Positions 1 through 6,763 of a stretch of 6,918 nt of DNA are shown here, piece by piece (the first letter of the stretch is position 1; each line of letters opens with the position of its first letter). The notes below the pieces were generated by a model. That model was not told the origin of the DNA and made no database searches. It worked only from the letters and a program-made list of their open reading frames with translations. Source of the DNA: Brachyspira pilosicoli. GTDB lineage: Bacteria; Spirochaetota; Brachyspiria; Brachyspirales; Brachyspiraceae. Position numbers and translations under genes: made by a program. Where the stretch lies: assembly GCF_019402445.1 (NCBI RefSeq), contig NZ_SRZM01000051.1:1-6918 (forward strand), in the 5' to 3' direction.

Positions 1-651
1 ATAGAAGATATTGCTTTTCAAACTAATATATTAGCACTTAATGCTGCTGTTGAAGCTGCAAGGGCAGGTGAGCAGGGTAAAGGTTTTGCAGTTGTTGCGA
101 GCGAGGTTAGAAATTTGGCTCAAACTACTCAGTCATCTGTAAAAGATATTACTGATTTGGTGGATAATACAAATGAGAAAATAAATAAAGCAACAGAAAC
201 AGCTCATCAATCACAGGAAATATTTATTGATATTCAGCAAAAAATAGATGATACGGCTAAAATAATGCAAAATATTAGTTCTACAGCTATGGAACAGCAG
301 GCTGGTGTTGATCAAGTTAATATTGCTGTTTCAGAGATGGATACTGTTACTCAGCATAATGCTTCTTTGGTTCAAGAGAGTGCTTATACTTCTGAAGATT
401 TGCTTAATCAGGCAAGAAGTCTTCAAGAAGCTATTAGCTTTTTCAAATTGAATAGCTCTGATATAAAAATATCAAAAGAGGATAAACCTAATAAAAAAGT
501 AGATATTACTCCCAAAAAAGATGATATTAAAAAAGTGAATGTACAGGCAAAACCAGCTAAAAAAGATGTAAGTATCTCTAGTGATAGTGAGTTTGGCGAA
601 ACATTTTCTAGTTCTAATAATGTAACTGATGATGGTTTTAGTACTTTTTAA
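1..651 (+). CDS. Methyl-accepting chemotaxis protein, C-terminal part (5' end outside window)
   Basis: This is the cytoplasmic signalling end of a chemotaxis receptor, which passes ligand signals to CheA through CheW. The frame is open from base 1 and gives 216 residues before TAA. Residues 4-40 are the conserved hairpin tip that contacts CheA/CheW ([20 protein letters not shown], then [15 protein letters not shown]). The returning coiled-coil helix runs to about residue 150 and includes a likely adaptation segment near STAMEQQAG (94-102). Residues 151-211 are a Lys/Asp/Ser-rich, probably disordered linker with repeated KK-D motifs. The protein ends in GFSTF, which resembles the xWxxF pentapeptide that tethers CheR methyltransferase in other receptors, with Phe in place of Trp. 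The sensor, membrane and HAMP parts are not in the window, so the ligand is unknown. The TTG at 115 is an internal Leu codon, not a start. Family identity is certain; the role of the tail is inferred. Confidence 0.95.
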   Translation: MEDIAFQTNILALNAAVEAARAGEQGKGFAVVASEVRNLAQTTQSSVKDITDLVDNTNEKINKATETAHQSQEIFIDIQQKIDDTAKIMQNISSTAMEQQAGVDQVNIAVSEMDTVTQHNASLVQESAYTSEDLLNQARSLQEAISFFKLNSSDIKISKEDKPNKKVDITPKKDDIKKVNVQAKPAKKDVSISSDSEFGETFSSSNNVTDDGFSTF

Positions 652-666
652 TTAATATGATTATTT

Positions 667-704
667 AATTGCATAATTGGAAATTATATTTCCATTATGC
701 AATT
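667..704. terminator. Bidirectional hairpin between convergent genes
   Basis: The left arm at 667-684 (AATTGCATAATTGGAAAT) pairs with the right arm at 688-704 around a 3-nt loop. It forms 17 base pairs with one bulged T. It lies 15 nt after the receptor stop codon and is followed on the + strand by a T-rich stretch (TTATTTCTTCTTTTG). The right arm lies inside the last codons of the convergent pseudouridine synthase gene, whose stop is at 684-686. Its position and symmetry suggest it ends transcripts from both sides. The stem is AT-rich, so its strength as an intrinsic terminator is uncertain. Confidence 0.6.
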
Positions 705-1361
705 TATTTCTTCTTTTGTTAAATATTCAAACTTTCCTTCTTTAAGTTCATTTAAAAATATATTATTAATTCTTAGTCTTTTTAATATAATTACTTCAAA
801 CCCTACCTTCTCACACATTCTTCTTATTTGTCTATTTTTTCCTTCTGTAAGAATTATGTTAAATGAATTTTTTGTTATTCTTTTTGTTTTTGCGGGCTTT
901 AATTTTTTCCCATCTAAAGATATTCCGTATTCTAACTTTTTTAATGCACCATCTGGTATATTATCATTCACTTTAACATAATACTCCTTTTCGCAATTAG
1001 AATTTTCACCTATTATTTTTTTAGCAAATACACCATCATTTGTAAGGAGTATAAGACCATTGCTGTCTTTATCTAATCTGCCTACAGGATAAACTCCTTT
1101 TAATTTATTATTTAATAGTTCGTATATAGTCTTGCCTTCATCTTTATTTGTAGAAACAACATATCCTCTGGGCTTGTTTAGTTTTATATATATTTTATTT
1201 TTTTCATCTTTATCGCATTCTACTTTATCGGTTTCAGATACTTGTGTTGCAGGATTGAGTATTATTTCACCGTTTACTTTAACTTTACCATCTTTAATAA
1301 GATTGTCTGCCTCTCTTCTGCTTGCTATGTTTAGAGAGGCTATATATTTGTTTAGTCTCAT
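684..1361 (-). CDS. S4-domain pseudouridine synthase, RsuA/RluB/RluF family
   Basis: This enzyme isomerises one uridine in ribosomal RNA to pseudouridine. The 225 residues contain an N-terminal S4 RNA-binding domain (about 1-50, starting MRLNKYIASLNIASRREAD) and a catalytic domain from about 57. Motif II is GRLDKDSNGLILLTNDG at 94-110, with D97 as the expected catalytic aspartate. The family's C-terminal motif GKNRQIRRM is at 174-182. The length is close to RsuA and to short RluB proteins, and the S4 domain argues against RluE. Whether it acts on 16S or 23S rRNA cannot be read from the sequence, so no symbol is given. The start fits the family's usual N-terminus, although only a weak purine-rich Shine-Dalgarno (AAGAAA) precedes it. 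It is divergent from the flaA genes and convergent with the receptor gene, with its last codons inside the shared hairpin. Confidence 0.93.
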   Translation of the reverse strand: MRLNKYIASLNIASRREADNLIKDGKVKVNGEIILNPATQVSETDKVECDKDEKNKIYIKLNKPRGYVVSTNKDEGKTIYELLNNKLKGVYPVGRLDKDSNGLILLTNDGVFAKKIIGENSNCEKEYYVKVNDNIPDGALKKLEYGISLDGKKLKPAKTKRITKNSFNIILTEGKNRQIRRMCEKVGFEVIILKRLRINNIFLNELKEGKFEYLTKEEINCIMEI

Positions 1362-1404
1362 ATTTTCTTATTTCTTTCATTAAAAAATTAAAAATAATAT
1401 TATC

Positions 1405-1434
1405 ATAATATATATTTAAATCAAATGCTGTAAA
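1405..1434 (-). promoter_or_regulatory. Possible sigma-70 promoter for the pseudouridine synthase gene
   Basis: Read on the minus strand, TTTACA (1434-1429) is followed after 18 nt by TATTAT (1410-1405). Each hexamer is one base off consensus. Transcription would begin near 1399, giving a leader of about 38 nt before the start at 1361. The region is extremely AT-rich, so -10-like sequences are expected by chance. It is the best candidate I see for this gene but is not certain. Confidence 0.4.
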
Positions 1435-1461
1435 TATTATGTTATTGCAATACGATATATT

Positions 1462-1472
1462 AAGTTATTGGA
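1462..1472 (+). repeat. Direct repeat AAGTTATTGGA, upstream copy
   Basis: This 11-bp element recurs exactly at 1530-1540. The copy here ends 23 nt upstream of the -35 box of the flaA promoter. It is followed after 3 nt by TATAATT, and the downstream copy is followed directly by TATAATT. The core GTTATTG also occurs a third time at 1441-1447. It could be an operator half of a bracketing pair, or a duplicated promoter fragment. Confidence 0.5.
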
Positions 1473-1495
1473 AGTTATAATTTTATATTTTATAG

Positions 1496-1524
1496 TTGAC
1501 AATTTTTATTATTAATAATATAAT
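1496..1524 (+). promoter_or_regulatory. Consensus sigma-70 promoter for the flaA pair
   Basis: The -35 box TTGACA (1496-1501) and the -10 box TATAAT (1519-1524) both match consensus exactly, with the ideal 17-nt spacer. Transcription is expected at about 1530-1532, giving a leader of roughly 48 nt before the first flaA start. This points to strong housekeeping-sigma expression rather than control by the flagellar sigma-28. That fits an abundant sheath protein and what has been reported for spirochaete flaA genes. The exact start site is inferred. Confidence 0.85.
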
Positions 1525-1529
1525 TGTGC

Positions 1530-1540
1530 AAGTTATTGGA
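1530..1540 (+). repeat. Direct repeat AAGTTATTGGA, downstream copy at the transcription start
   Basis: This is an exact second copy of the element at 1462-1472, 68 bp away. It covers the predicted start of flaA transcription. It is followed immediately by TATAATT (1541-1547), which looks like an extra -10 box but has no good -35 partner. A protein bound here would block the promoter, so an operator role is plausible but unproven. Confidence 0.5.
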
Positions 1541-1564
1541 TATAATTGCTTAGCTATAAATATT

Positions 1565-1572
1565 AAGGAGAG
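1565..1572 (+). promoter_or_regulatory. Strong ribosome binding site of the first flaA gene
   Basis: AAGGAGAG lies 6 nt before the ATG at 1579. It fixes that ATG as the start in preference to the in-frame ATG six codons later (Met7). Confidence 0.85.
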
Positions 1573-1578
1573 TGCGCT

Positions 1579-2409
1579 ATGAAATTCTATAGAAGTATGC
1601 GAGACATTTCTCGCTACCTCATAATCATTTGTCTATTCATATGCTTAGGTTCATTTGCTGTTTATGGACAAAGTACTAGTGTTTATTTAGAAACAAGAGT
1701 GCTTTATAATTTTGAAACATTAGATGAATGGCAGCCTATATCAAATGGAAGTCGTTTCATGTTTACAGGCGATAGAACAAATGAAAATGGTGTTGTAATG
1801 AAATACCCAAATATGAGATTGTTTGCAACTAAACCTTTTGGTATGGGTAATCAGGGTTACAATTCCACTAATTCATTATCAGTAAGTGTATCATTCTTTA
1901 GAAAAGGATACAATTTCTTTGATTTAGTACCAACAGTACAAAAAATTATCCCTGGTAAAGCTCAGACTTTTGATGTATGGGTATGGGGTGGAAATTATGA
2001 TTACACTATGGAAATGTTATTTGAAGATTATCGTGGTTATACTTATACATTGCCTATTGGTTCTTTAAAATATATCGGTTGGAAAAATTTAAGCACATCA
2101 GTTCCTGCTTTTTTACCTCAGGAAGAGCCTTATGTTCCTAGAGCTAAAGGTTTAAGATTCTTGAATTTCCGTTTCTGGGCTTCACCTGAAGAAAGAGCTG
2201 ATAATTTCGTTGTATTATTAGACTATTTCCAAACAGTTACAGATACATTTAGAGAAGCTTATGACGGTTCTGACATAGAAACTACTCTTGGTCAAGAAAT
2301 AGGCGGAAGTTCTGCTGAACAGTATTCTGAAGGCGGTGCAAAAGTTGTAGGTGAAGACGGTGGTACTACTACTACTGGTGATACTACTCAACAAGAAGTG
2401 CAACAATAA
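1579..2409 (+). CDS. flaA: Flagellar filament outer layer (sheath) protein, FlaA family, first of a pair
   Basis: FlaA proteins are exported to the periplasm and coat the FlaB core of spirochaete endoflagella, which affects filament stiffness and helical shape. The 276 residues begin with a long signal peptide: a basic start, a hydrophobic stretch at about 14-28, and likely signal peptidase I cleavage after VYG30, before Gln31. The mature FlaA-like core (about 40-232) has a VSFFRKGYNFFDLVP block (103-117), IPGKAQTFDVWVWGGN (124-139), a GWKNLSTSVPAF block (167-178) and an LLDYFQTVTDTF block (213-224). Each block aligns with one in the next gene. The last 40 or so residues are a low-complexity Gly/Glu/Thr/Gln tail that the neighbour lacks. 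It is co-transcribed with the second paralogue 24 nt downstream, from the promoter at 1496-1524. The two-gene arrangement resembles tandem flaA genes of Treponema and Leptospira. The paralogue number within the species is not determined. Confidence 0.9.
   Translation: MKFYRSMRDISRYLIIICLFICLGSFAVYGQSTSVYLETRVLYNFETLDEWQPISNGSRFMFTGDRTNENGVVMKYPNMRLFATKPFGMGNQGYNSTNSLSVSVSFFRKGYNFFDLVPTVQKIIPGKAQTFDVWVWGGNYDYTMEMLFEDYRGYTYTLPIGSLKYIGWKNLSTSVPAFLPQEEPYVPRAKGLRFLNFRFWASPEERADNFVVLLDYFQTVTDTFREAYDGSDIETTLGQEIGGSSAEQYSEGGAKVVGEDGGTTTTGDTTQQEVQQ
2365..2376 (+). repeat. Short ACT trinucleotide repeat in the FlaA tail
   Basis: Four tandem ACT codons encode TTTT in the low-complexity C-terminal tail of the first FlaA protein, with two more ACT codons a few bases on. 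Gain or loss of units would keep frame and change tail length. It is short, so high instability is not expected. Confidence 0.6.
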
Positions 2410-2417
2410 GGTTTAAT

Positions 2418-2423
2418 AAGGAG
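2418..2423 (+). promoter_or_regulatory. Ribosome binding site of the second flaA gene
   Basis: AAGGAG lies 10 nt before the ATG at 2434, within the 24-nt gap after the first flaA stop. The spacing is slightly long, but no nearer purine block with a G core exists. The second gene can therefore be translated independently on the shared mRNA. Confidence 0.75.
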
Positions 2424-2433
2424 AAAAAATACA

Positions 2434-3120
2434 ATGAAAAGATTAAGTATTTTGATAACAATGTTGATTTTAACTGTTGCATTTTTGTTATTCGCACAAG
2501 ATGCAGCACAAGATAATGGTCAAGCAGGAAATAATAATTTCGTTACTGAATCTTATACTAATTTCTTAATAGATGATTTTGAATTTGCTAATACTTGGCA
2601 AGCATCTATGCCTAGAGATTATGGTGTTATTAGTATAATTCGTCGTGAAGGCGGTCCTGCTGATGTTACTGCTGAAAATGCTGATGCTAATAAATATATT
2701 TTGGGTGCTAAAGTAGAGTATTTCAAAACTGGTTATCCTTGGTTTTCTGTTACTCCTCCTAGACCTGTTAAAATCCCTGGTTTCACTAAAGAAATTAGCG
2801 TTTGGGTAGCTGGAAGAAATCATAATAATAGAATGAGCTTCTATGTTTATGATATTAATGGTAAACCTCAAAATATTGGTAATGAACCTCTTAACTTTAT
2901 GGGTTGGAAAAAAATTACTGTACAAGTACCTGCTAAAGTTAAACAAGAAGATTTCAGAGGTCAAGCTGAACAAGGTATAAGCTTCATGGGTATCAATGTT
3001 AAAGTTGATCCTAGAGATTCTTATGGTAAATATTATATTTACTTCGATAACTTGGAAGCTAGAACTGATATGTATTTAGAAACTTATAAAGAAGCTGATG
3101 ACCCAAGAGATACTTGGTAA
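2434..3120 (+). CDS. flaA: Flagellar filament outer layer (sheath) protein, FlaA family, second of a pair
   Basis: This is a second, shorter periplasmic FlaA paralogue of 228 residues. The signal peptide is MKR followed by a hydrophobic run (4-20), with likely cleavage after LFA21 to leave Gln22, as in the upstream protein. A short Gln/Asn/Ala-rich linker leads into the FlaA core. Characteristic blocks are VEYFKTGYPWFSVTPPRP (94-111), IPGFTKEISVWVAGRNHN (114-131), GWKKITVQVPA (157-167) and YYIYFDNLEARTDMYLETY (200-218). These align block by block with the first FlaA protein, but the core is more compact and there is no long C-terminal tail; it ends DDPRDTW. The size and order match the FlaA-2-like member of tandem pairs in other spirochaetes, by memory of the family rather than by search. 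Transcription probably starts at the promoter upstream of the first gene and stops at the hairpin at 3141-3174. The two proteins probably occupy the same sheath, perhaps as partners. Confidence 0.9.
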   Translation: MKRLSILITMLILTVAFLLFAQDAAQDNGQAGNNNFVTESYTNFLIDDFEFANTWQASMPRDYGVISIIRREGGPADVTAENADANKYILGAKVEYFKTGYPWFSVTPPRPVKIPGFTKEISVWVAGRNHNNRMSFYVYDINGKPQNIGNEPLNFMGWKKITVQVPAKVKQEDFRGQAEQGISFMGINVKVDPRDSYGKYYIYFDNLEARTDMYLETYKEADDPRDTW

Positions 3121-3140
3121 TTAGAATTCTTTTAGATATA

Positions 3141-3174
3141 ATAAAAGGTGGGGTGTTATTACTTCACCTTTTAT
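3141..3174 (+). terminator. Hairpin terminator after the flaA operon
   Basis: A perfect 10-bp stem (ATAAAAGGTG at 3141-3150 with its complement at 3165-3174) encloses a 14-nt loop. It is followed by a T-rich run (TTTTATA). It begins 20 nt after the stop codon of the second flaA gene. The A-rich 5' flank and T-rich 3' flank would also let it work on the minus strand, as a stop for mfd transcripts that pass the small ORF. Confidence 0.8.
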
Positions 3175-3205
3175 TTTTATATAGATTTTTTATTATGGAG
3201 AAATT

Positions 3206-3313
3206 ATGATAAATAAACTCTTACTTATAGGATTTGTACTTCTTTGTATTTATGCTATCACTACAAGAATAGTTAATAACAGAAAAGACAAAAATGATAA
3301 TAATAAAGATTAA
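3206..3313 (+). CDS. Possible 35-residue single-pass membrane micropeptide
   Basis: I do not recognise this protein. GGAG at 3197-3200 lies 5 nt before an ATG that opens a 35-codon frame ending in TAA. The predicted peptide starts MINK, has one hydrophobic segment (about 5-18, LLLIGFVLLCIYAI), then a positively charged and Asn/Asp/Lys-rich tail (TRIVNNRKDKNDNNKD). That layout is typical of small inner-membrane proteins with the tail in the cytoplasm. The frame fills the gap between the flaA terminator and the end of mfd, and its last 4 bases overlap the mfd stop on the other strand. I see no clear promoter between the terminator and this start, so expression would rely on read-through or an unseen promoter. 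A chance ORF is possible in such AT-rich DNA, but the combination of ribosome site, membrane segment and charged tail argues for a real gene. Confidence 0.5.
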   Translation: MINKLLLIGFVLLCIYAITTRIVNNRKDKNDNNKD

Positions 3314-6300
3314 TTCTCTCTTTTATTTATTTTTATTATTTTTCTTTTTCTTATATTATTTTGTTTATTTTTTCTTTGAGATTCTATATTAGCATCTGCC
3401 AAACTTTTTTCTTTACTTTTGTCTTTATTTTCTTCTTCGCTTTCTATTTCTAATATTACTTCACTTACTTTATTTATTTTCCACATTAAACTATCATCTA
3501 CTATTGGTATTATTAATTGATTAAGATTTTCTTTATCAAAATAAACTCCAGAGCCTTCCAAAGAAACTAATTTTGATACTTTCTTGGCATCTATTTTAGA
3601 GTATTTATCAAGTTTTATATACATATTATAATGTCCTTCTATCACTGATAATACTCTCACTCTTTTTAGTATAACTTTTAATTTTGCTATACTAAATATA
3701 TCTTCCATTTCTTTAGGCATTTTTCCATATTTATCTATCATATATTCTTTGGCAGTGTCAATATCTTCATTGCTTTGAGAACGCATTATTAATTTATAAA
3801 TAGATATTTTCTCTTTAGGGTCTGATATATATTCATCTGGTATAAACAAATTATGTTTAAAATCTATAACCGTATCAAAAGTAACTTCTTTTATTTCACC
3901 CTTATATTCATTGGTAGCCTCTTCAAGCATTTGAGTATAAAGCTCATAACCAACCTGATAAATCATACCAGATTGCTCTTTTCCTAATATGTTGCCAGCA
4001 CCCCTTATTTCCAAATCTCTCATTGCTATCTTAAAACCAGCACCTAAATCTGTATGTTCAGATATAGCTTGAAGTCTTTTATAAGCTACTTCTGTTAATG
4101 CTAAGTTTTCAGGATAAAACATATAAGCATATGCCTCTCTGTCGCTCCTTCCAACTCTTCCTCTTAATTGATAAAGTTCAGAAAGACCTAGTTTATTAGC
4201 ATTATCTATTAATATAGTGTTGGCATTAGGTATATCAATTCCGTTTTCTATTATTGTTGTAGATACTAATATATCATATTTATGATTAATAAAATCTGAC
4301 ATAATCTTTTCTAATTGAATACCTGTCATTCTTCCATGTGCTACACATATTGAAGCTTTTGGGCATAGCTTTTTTATCATCAAAGCAAATGATTCTATAG
4401 TATCTATTCTATTATACAAATAAAATACTTGTCCATTTCTTTTTAATTCTCTCTCTATTGCAGTTACAACAGTCTTTTCATTAAATTCCATTACATAAGT
4501 TTTTACAGGTATTCTGTTTAATGGAGGAGTTTCTATTATGCTTATATCTCTTATGCCTGTTAATGCCATATTCAATGTTCTTGGTATTGGTGTTGCTGAT
4601 AATGTGAGTACATCAGTTTCAAATCTAAGTTTTTTTAATGCTTCTTTATGTTTTACGCCAAATCTTTGTTCTTCATCTATTACTATTAAACCTAAATTTT
4701 TAAACTTAATATCATCAGATAAAAGCATATGAGTACCTATTATTATGTCGCAAGAACCATTTGCTAGCATTTCTTTATTTTTTTTAGCCTGTCTTGATGA
4801 GATAAATCTATTTAATACTTCTATGCGAACAGGGAAATCTTCAAATCTTTTTTTAGCGTTATTGTAATGCTGTTGTGATAGTATTGTAGTAGGGCAGAGT
4901 ATTGCACATTGTTTACCAGCCATAACAGCTTTAAATATAGCTCTAAAAGCAACCTCAGTCTTTCCAAATCCCACATCTCCGCAAACAAGCCTGTCCATCA
5001 TCTTGTCACTTTCCATATCTGACTTTATATCATTAATAGCCCTTAATTGATCAACAGTTTCCTCATAGTTAAATGAAGCTTCGAAGTCATCTTGCCATTG
5101 AGTGTCTGGTCCGTAAATATTACCATGAACATTAGAGCGTATTGCATATATTTTTATGAGGTCTCTTGCTGTAGCTAATGCATCTTCTCTTGCCTTACTT
5201 TTTATTTTATCCCAAGCACTTCCGCCTAATGCTGTTAATTTTGGCTCTTCTCCGCTTCCAGATATATATTTCTGCACAAAGTTCATCTGCTCTACTGGTA
5301 TATATAGTTTATCTCCTTTGGCATACTCTAATGTTAGGTAGTCTTTTTCTTTGCCGTTTGATAGTTTACGTGTTAATCCTAAATATTTACCTATACCATA
5401 GTTTACATGAACAGCATAGTCGCCTATATTTAAATCAACAAATGTTTCTATGATATTTTTATTTACTTTTGGAATCTTTTTTACTCTTTTTCTTTTTCTT
5501 CCAAATACTTCCCAGTCTGCTATAAATATTGTTTTTATATCATCTTTAATAAATCCCGATGCTGATTGAGTTGTTATTATATAGAAGTTATTTTTGTTAT
5601 TAGAGAAATCAAGCTTTTCTTCGCTATCTATTATATTATTTTCTTCTACTATTTTATTTTCTTCATTATTATCATTTTCTTCTGATGCAATTAATTTTGG
5701 CTCTAAATTGTCCATTATCTTATAGAATCTTTTTGCTTGGTCATAATGGCTTGTGGAGAGTATAATAAAATAATCTTTCTTTCTATAATCTTTAATGTAA
5801 TCCAAAAACTCTGTTAGTCTTGATTTAAAAGAAACTCCTTCTTCAAAATTAAATTTATGAATATTGTTATCCACTATAAAAGGGCTTAAATTAATTGTAT
5901 TTTTTGTGATATTTTCAAAGTAATTTATATCTATATAAAGAGAGTTTATATTATCATAAAGAGATTTAAATATATTATCTATATCATTAAAATTTTCTTC
6001 TATAGTTGATAAAACATTTACTAGTTTATTTTTTAGTTTTAATATATCATCTGTAAAGATAATGCTTTCATTAGCATAATCAAATATTGTTTGCAAATCT
6101 TTATTAAACACCCCTAGTAAGTTTTCACTTCCTGCAAAATATTTACTCTTTTGTATATTATCTTTTAATTCGCTGTCAATATCTTTGTTTATTAATTCTT
6201 CTATAATTGAATCTTTATAAATAGCTGCTCTAACAGGATATATTCTAATTTCTTCAACGTTTTTATATGACTTTCCATCTTCTATATTAAAAAATCTTAT

Positions 6301-6744
6301 ACTATCAACTTCATCATCAAACAACTCTATTCTAATAGGGTTATTATAAAGAATAGAATATATATCTATTATACTACCCCTCACAGCACAAGTTCCAACC
6401 TCAGAAACTTCTCTCTCTATCACATATCCTAAATCATATAAATTAAGCCTCAAAGAATCAATATTTAATTTGTCATTAAGTTTTATGTTGATTGTGTTAT
6501 TTTTTAATGTTTCTTTGTTTGGCAGTTTTCTTGCAATTGACTTTATTGTTGTTATTAAAATAAATTTATCTTCATTAATTAGTTTATATAAAATACTTAA
6601 TCTATCTTGAACTATATCTGTAATAGGCGACATTTTTGTAAAAGGCACACTGTCATAATCTGGAAAATAATAATTCTCAATATTATAAAAGTTTAAAGCC
6701 TGACTTAAGAGCATAGCTTCATTTTCATCTTCTTTTATAATCAT
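3310..6744 (-). CDS. mfd: Transcription-repair coupling factor Mfd (main frame; true N-terminus lies across a frameshift)
   Basis: Mfd removes RNA polymerase stalled at DNA damage and recruits UvrA for nucleotide excision repair. The 1144 residues from the first ATG show the expected domain order. The UvrB-like module includes the FPDYDSVPF block (27-35) and VRGSIIDIYS (121-130). An RNA polymerase-interacting CarD-like domain follows (about 438-495, IGDYAVHVNYGIGKYLG). The translocase has Walker A GDVGFGKT (589-596), Walker B DEEQ (690-693), motif III SATPIPRTL (716-724), motif VI QLRGRVGRS (859-867) and the TRG motif RDLEIRGAGNILGKEQSG (909-926). The TRCF C-terminal domain lies at about 955-1095, followed by a Lys-rich tail. 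An Asn/Glu-rich insert lies at 354-387. All motor residues are intact. The ATG at 6744 is unlikely to be the native start: no Shine-Dalgarno precedes it, homology continues upstream in this frame to the A9 run, and the first ~43 residues lie in another frame. Restored, the protein would be about 1198 residues, near the 1148 of E. coli and 1177 of B. subtilis. Confidence 0.95.
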   Translation of the reverse strand: MIIKEDENEAMLLSQALNFYNIENYYFPDYDSVPFTKMSPITDIVQDRLSILYKLINEDKFILITTIKSIARKLPNKETLKNNTINIKLNDKLNIDSLRLNLYDLGYVIEREVSEVGTCAVRGSIIDIYSILYNNPIRIELFDDEVDSIRFFNIEDGKSYKNVEEIRIYPVRAAIYKDSIIEELINKDIDSELKDNIQKSKYFAGSENLLGVFNKDLQTIFDYANESIIFTDDILKLKNKLVNVLSTIEENFNDIDNIFKSLYDNINSLYIDINYFENITKNTINLSPFIVDNNIHKFNFEEGVSFKSRLTEFLDYIKDYRKKDYFIILSTSHYDQAKRFYKIMDNLEPKLIASEENDNNEENKIVEENNIIDSEEKLDFSNNKNNFYIITTQSASGFIKDDIKTIFIADWEVFGRKRKRVKKIPKVNKNIIETFVDLNIGDYAVHVNYGIGKYLGLTRKLSNGKEKDYLTLEYAKGDKLYIPVEQMNFVQKYISGSGEEPKLTALGGSAWDKIKSKAREDALATARDLIKIYAIRSNVHGNIYGPDTQWQDDFEASFNYEETVDQLRAINDIKSDMESDKMMDRLVCGDVGFGKTEVAFRAIFKAVMAGKQCAILCPTTILSQQHYNNAKKRFEDFPVRIEVLNRFISSRQAKKNKEMLANGSCDIIIGTHMLLSDDIKFKNLGLIVIDEEQRFGVKHKEALKKLRFETDVLTLSATPIPRTLNMALTGIRDISIIETPPLNRIPVKTYVMEFNEKTVVTAIERELKRNGQVFYLYNRIDTIESFALMIKKLCPKASICVAHGRMTGIQLEKIMSDFINHKYDILVSTTIIENGIDIPNANTILIDNANKLGLSELYQLRGRVGRSDREAYAYMFYPENLALTEVAYKRLQAISEHTDLGAGFKIAMRDLEIRGAGNILGKEQSGMIYQVGYELYTQMLEEATNEYKGEIKEVTFDTVIDFKHNLFIPDEYISDPKEKISIYKLIMRSQSNEDIDTAKEYMIDKYGKMPKEMEDIFSIAKLKVILKRVRVLSVIEGHYNMYIKLDKYSKIDAKKVSKLVSLEGSGVYFDKENLNQLIIPIVDDSLMWKINKVSEVILEIESEEENKDKSKEKSLADANIESQRKNKQNNIRKRKIIKINKREN

Positions 6745-6763
6745 TAAACTTTTATTTTTATCT

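Noticed and set aside
697..1383. Open frames on the + strand across the pseudouridine synthase gene.
   Set aside because: They are antisense shadows of a clearly conserved gene, with Phe/Ser/Leu-rich translations and no ribosome binding sites or family motifs.
1380..1495. Possible riboswitch or small RNA in the divergent intergenic region.
   Set aside because: The stretch is almost pure A/T without a stable GC-containing stem or known motif; promoter elements explain it adequately.
1541..1546. A second TATAAT downstream of the flaA promoter as an additional -10 box.
   Set aside because: No reasonable -35 box lies 16-18 nt upstream, and the hexamer is common by chance in this AT-rich region.
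2218..2973. Open frames on the minus strand across the two flaA genes.
   Set aside because: They lie opposite strongly conserved coding sequence, and their Ser/Asn/Ile-rich translations show no recognisable domain.
3195..3209. A four-codon frame (ATG GAG AAA TTA TGA) whose stop overlaps the start of the 35-codon ORF, like a translationally coupled leader.
   Set aside because: It is too short to support, has no ribosome binding site of its own, and its GGAG is better explained as the Shine-Dalgarno of the following ORF.
4538..5453. Three + strand frames inside mfd.
   Set aside because: They are opposite the conserved helicase and polymerase-binding domains of Mfd and have no independent support.
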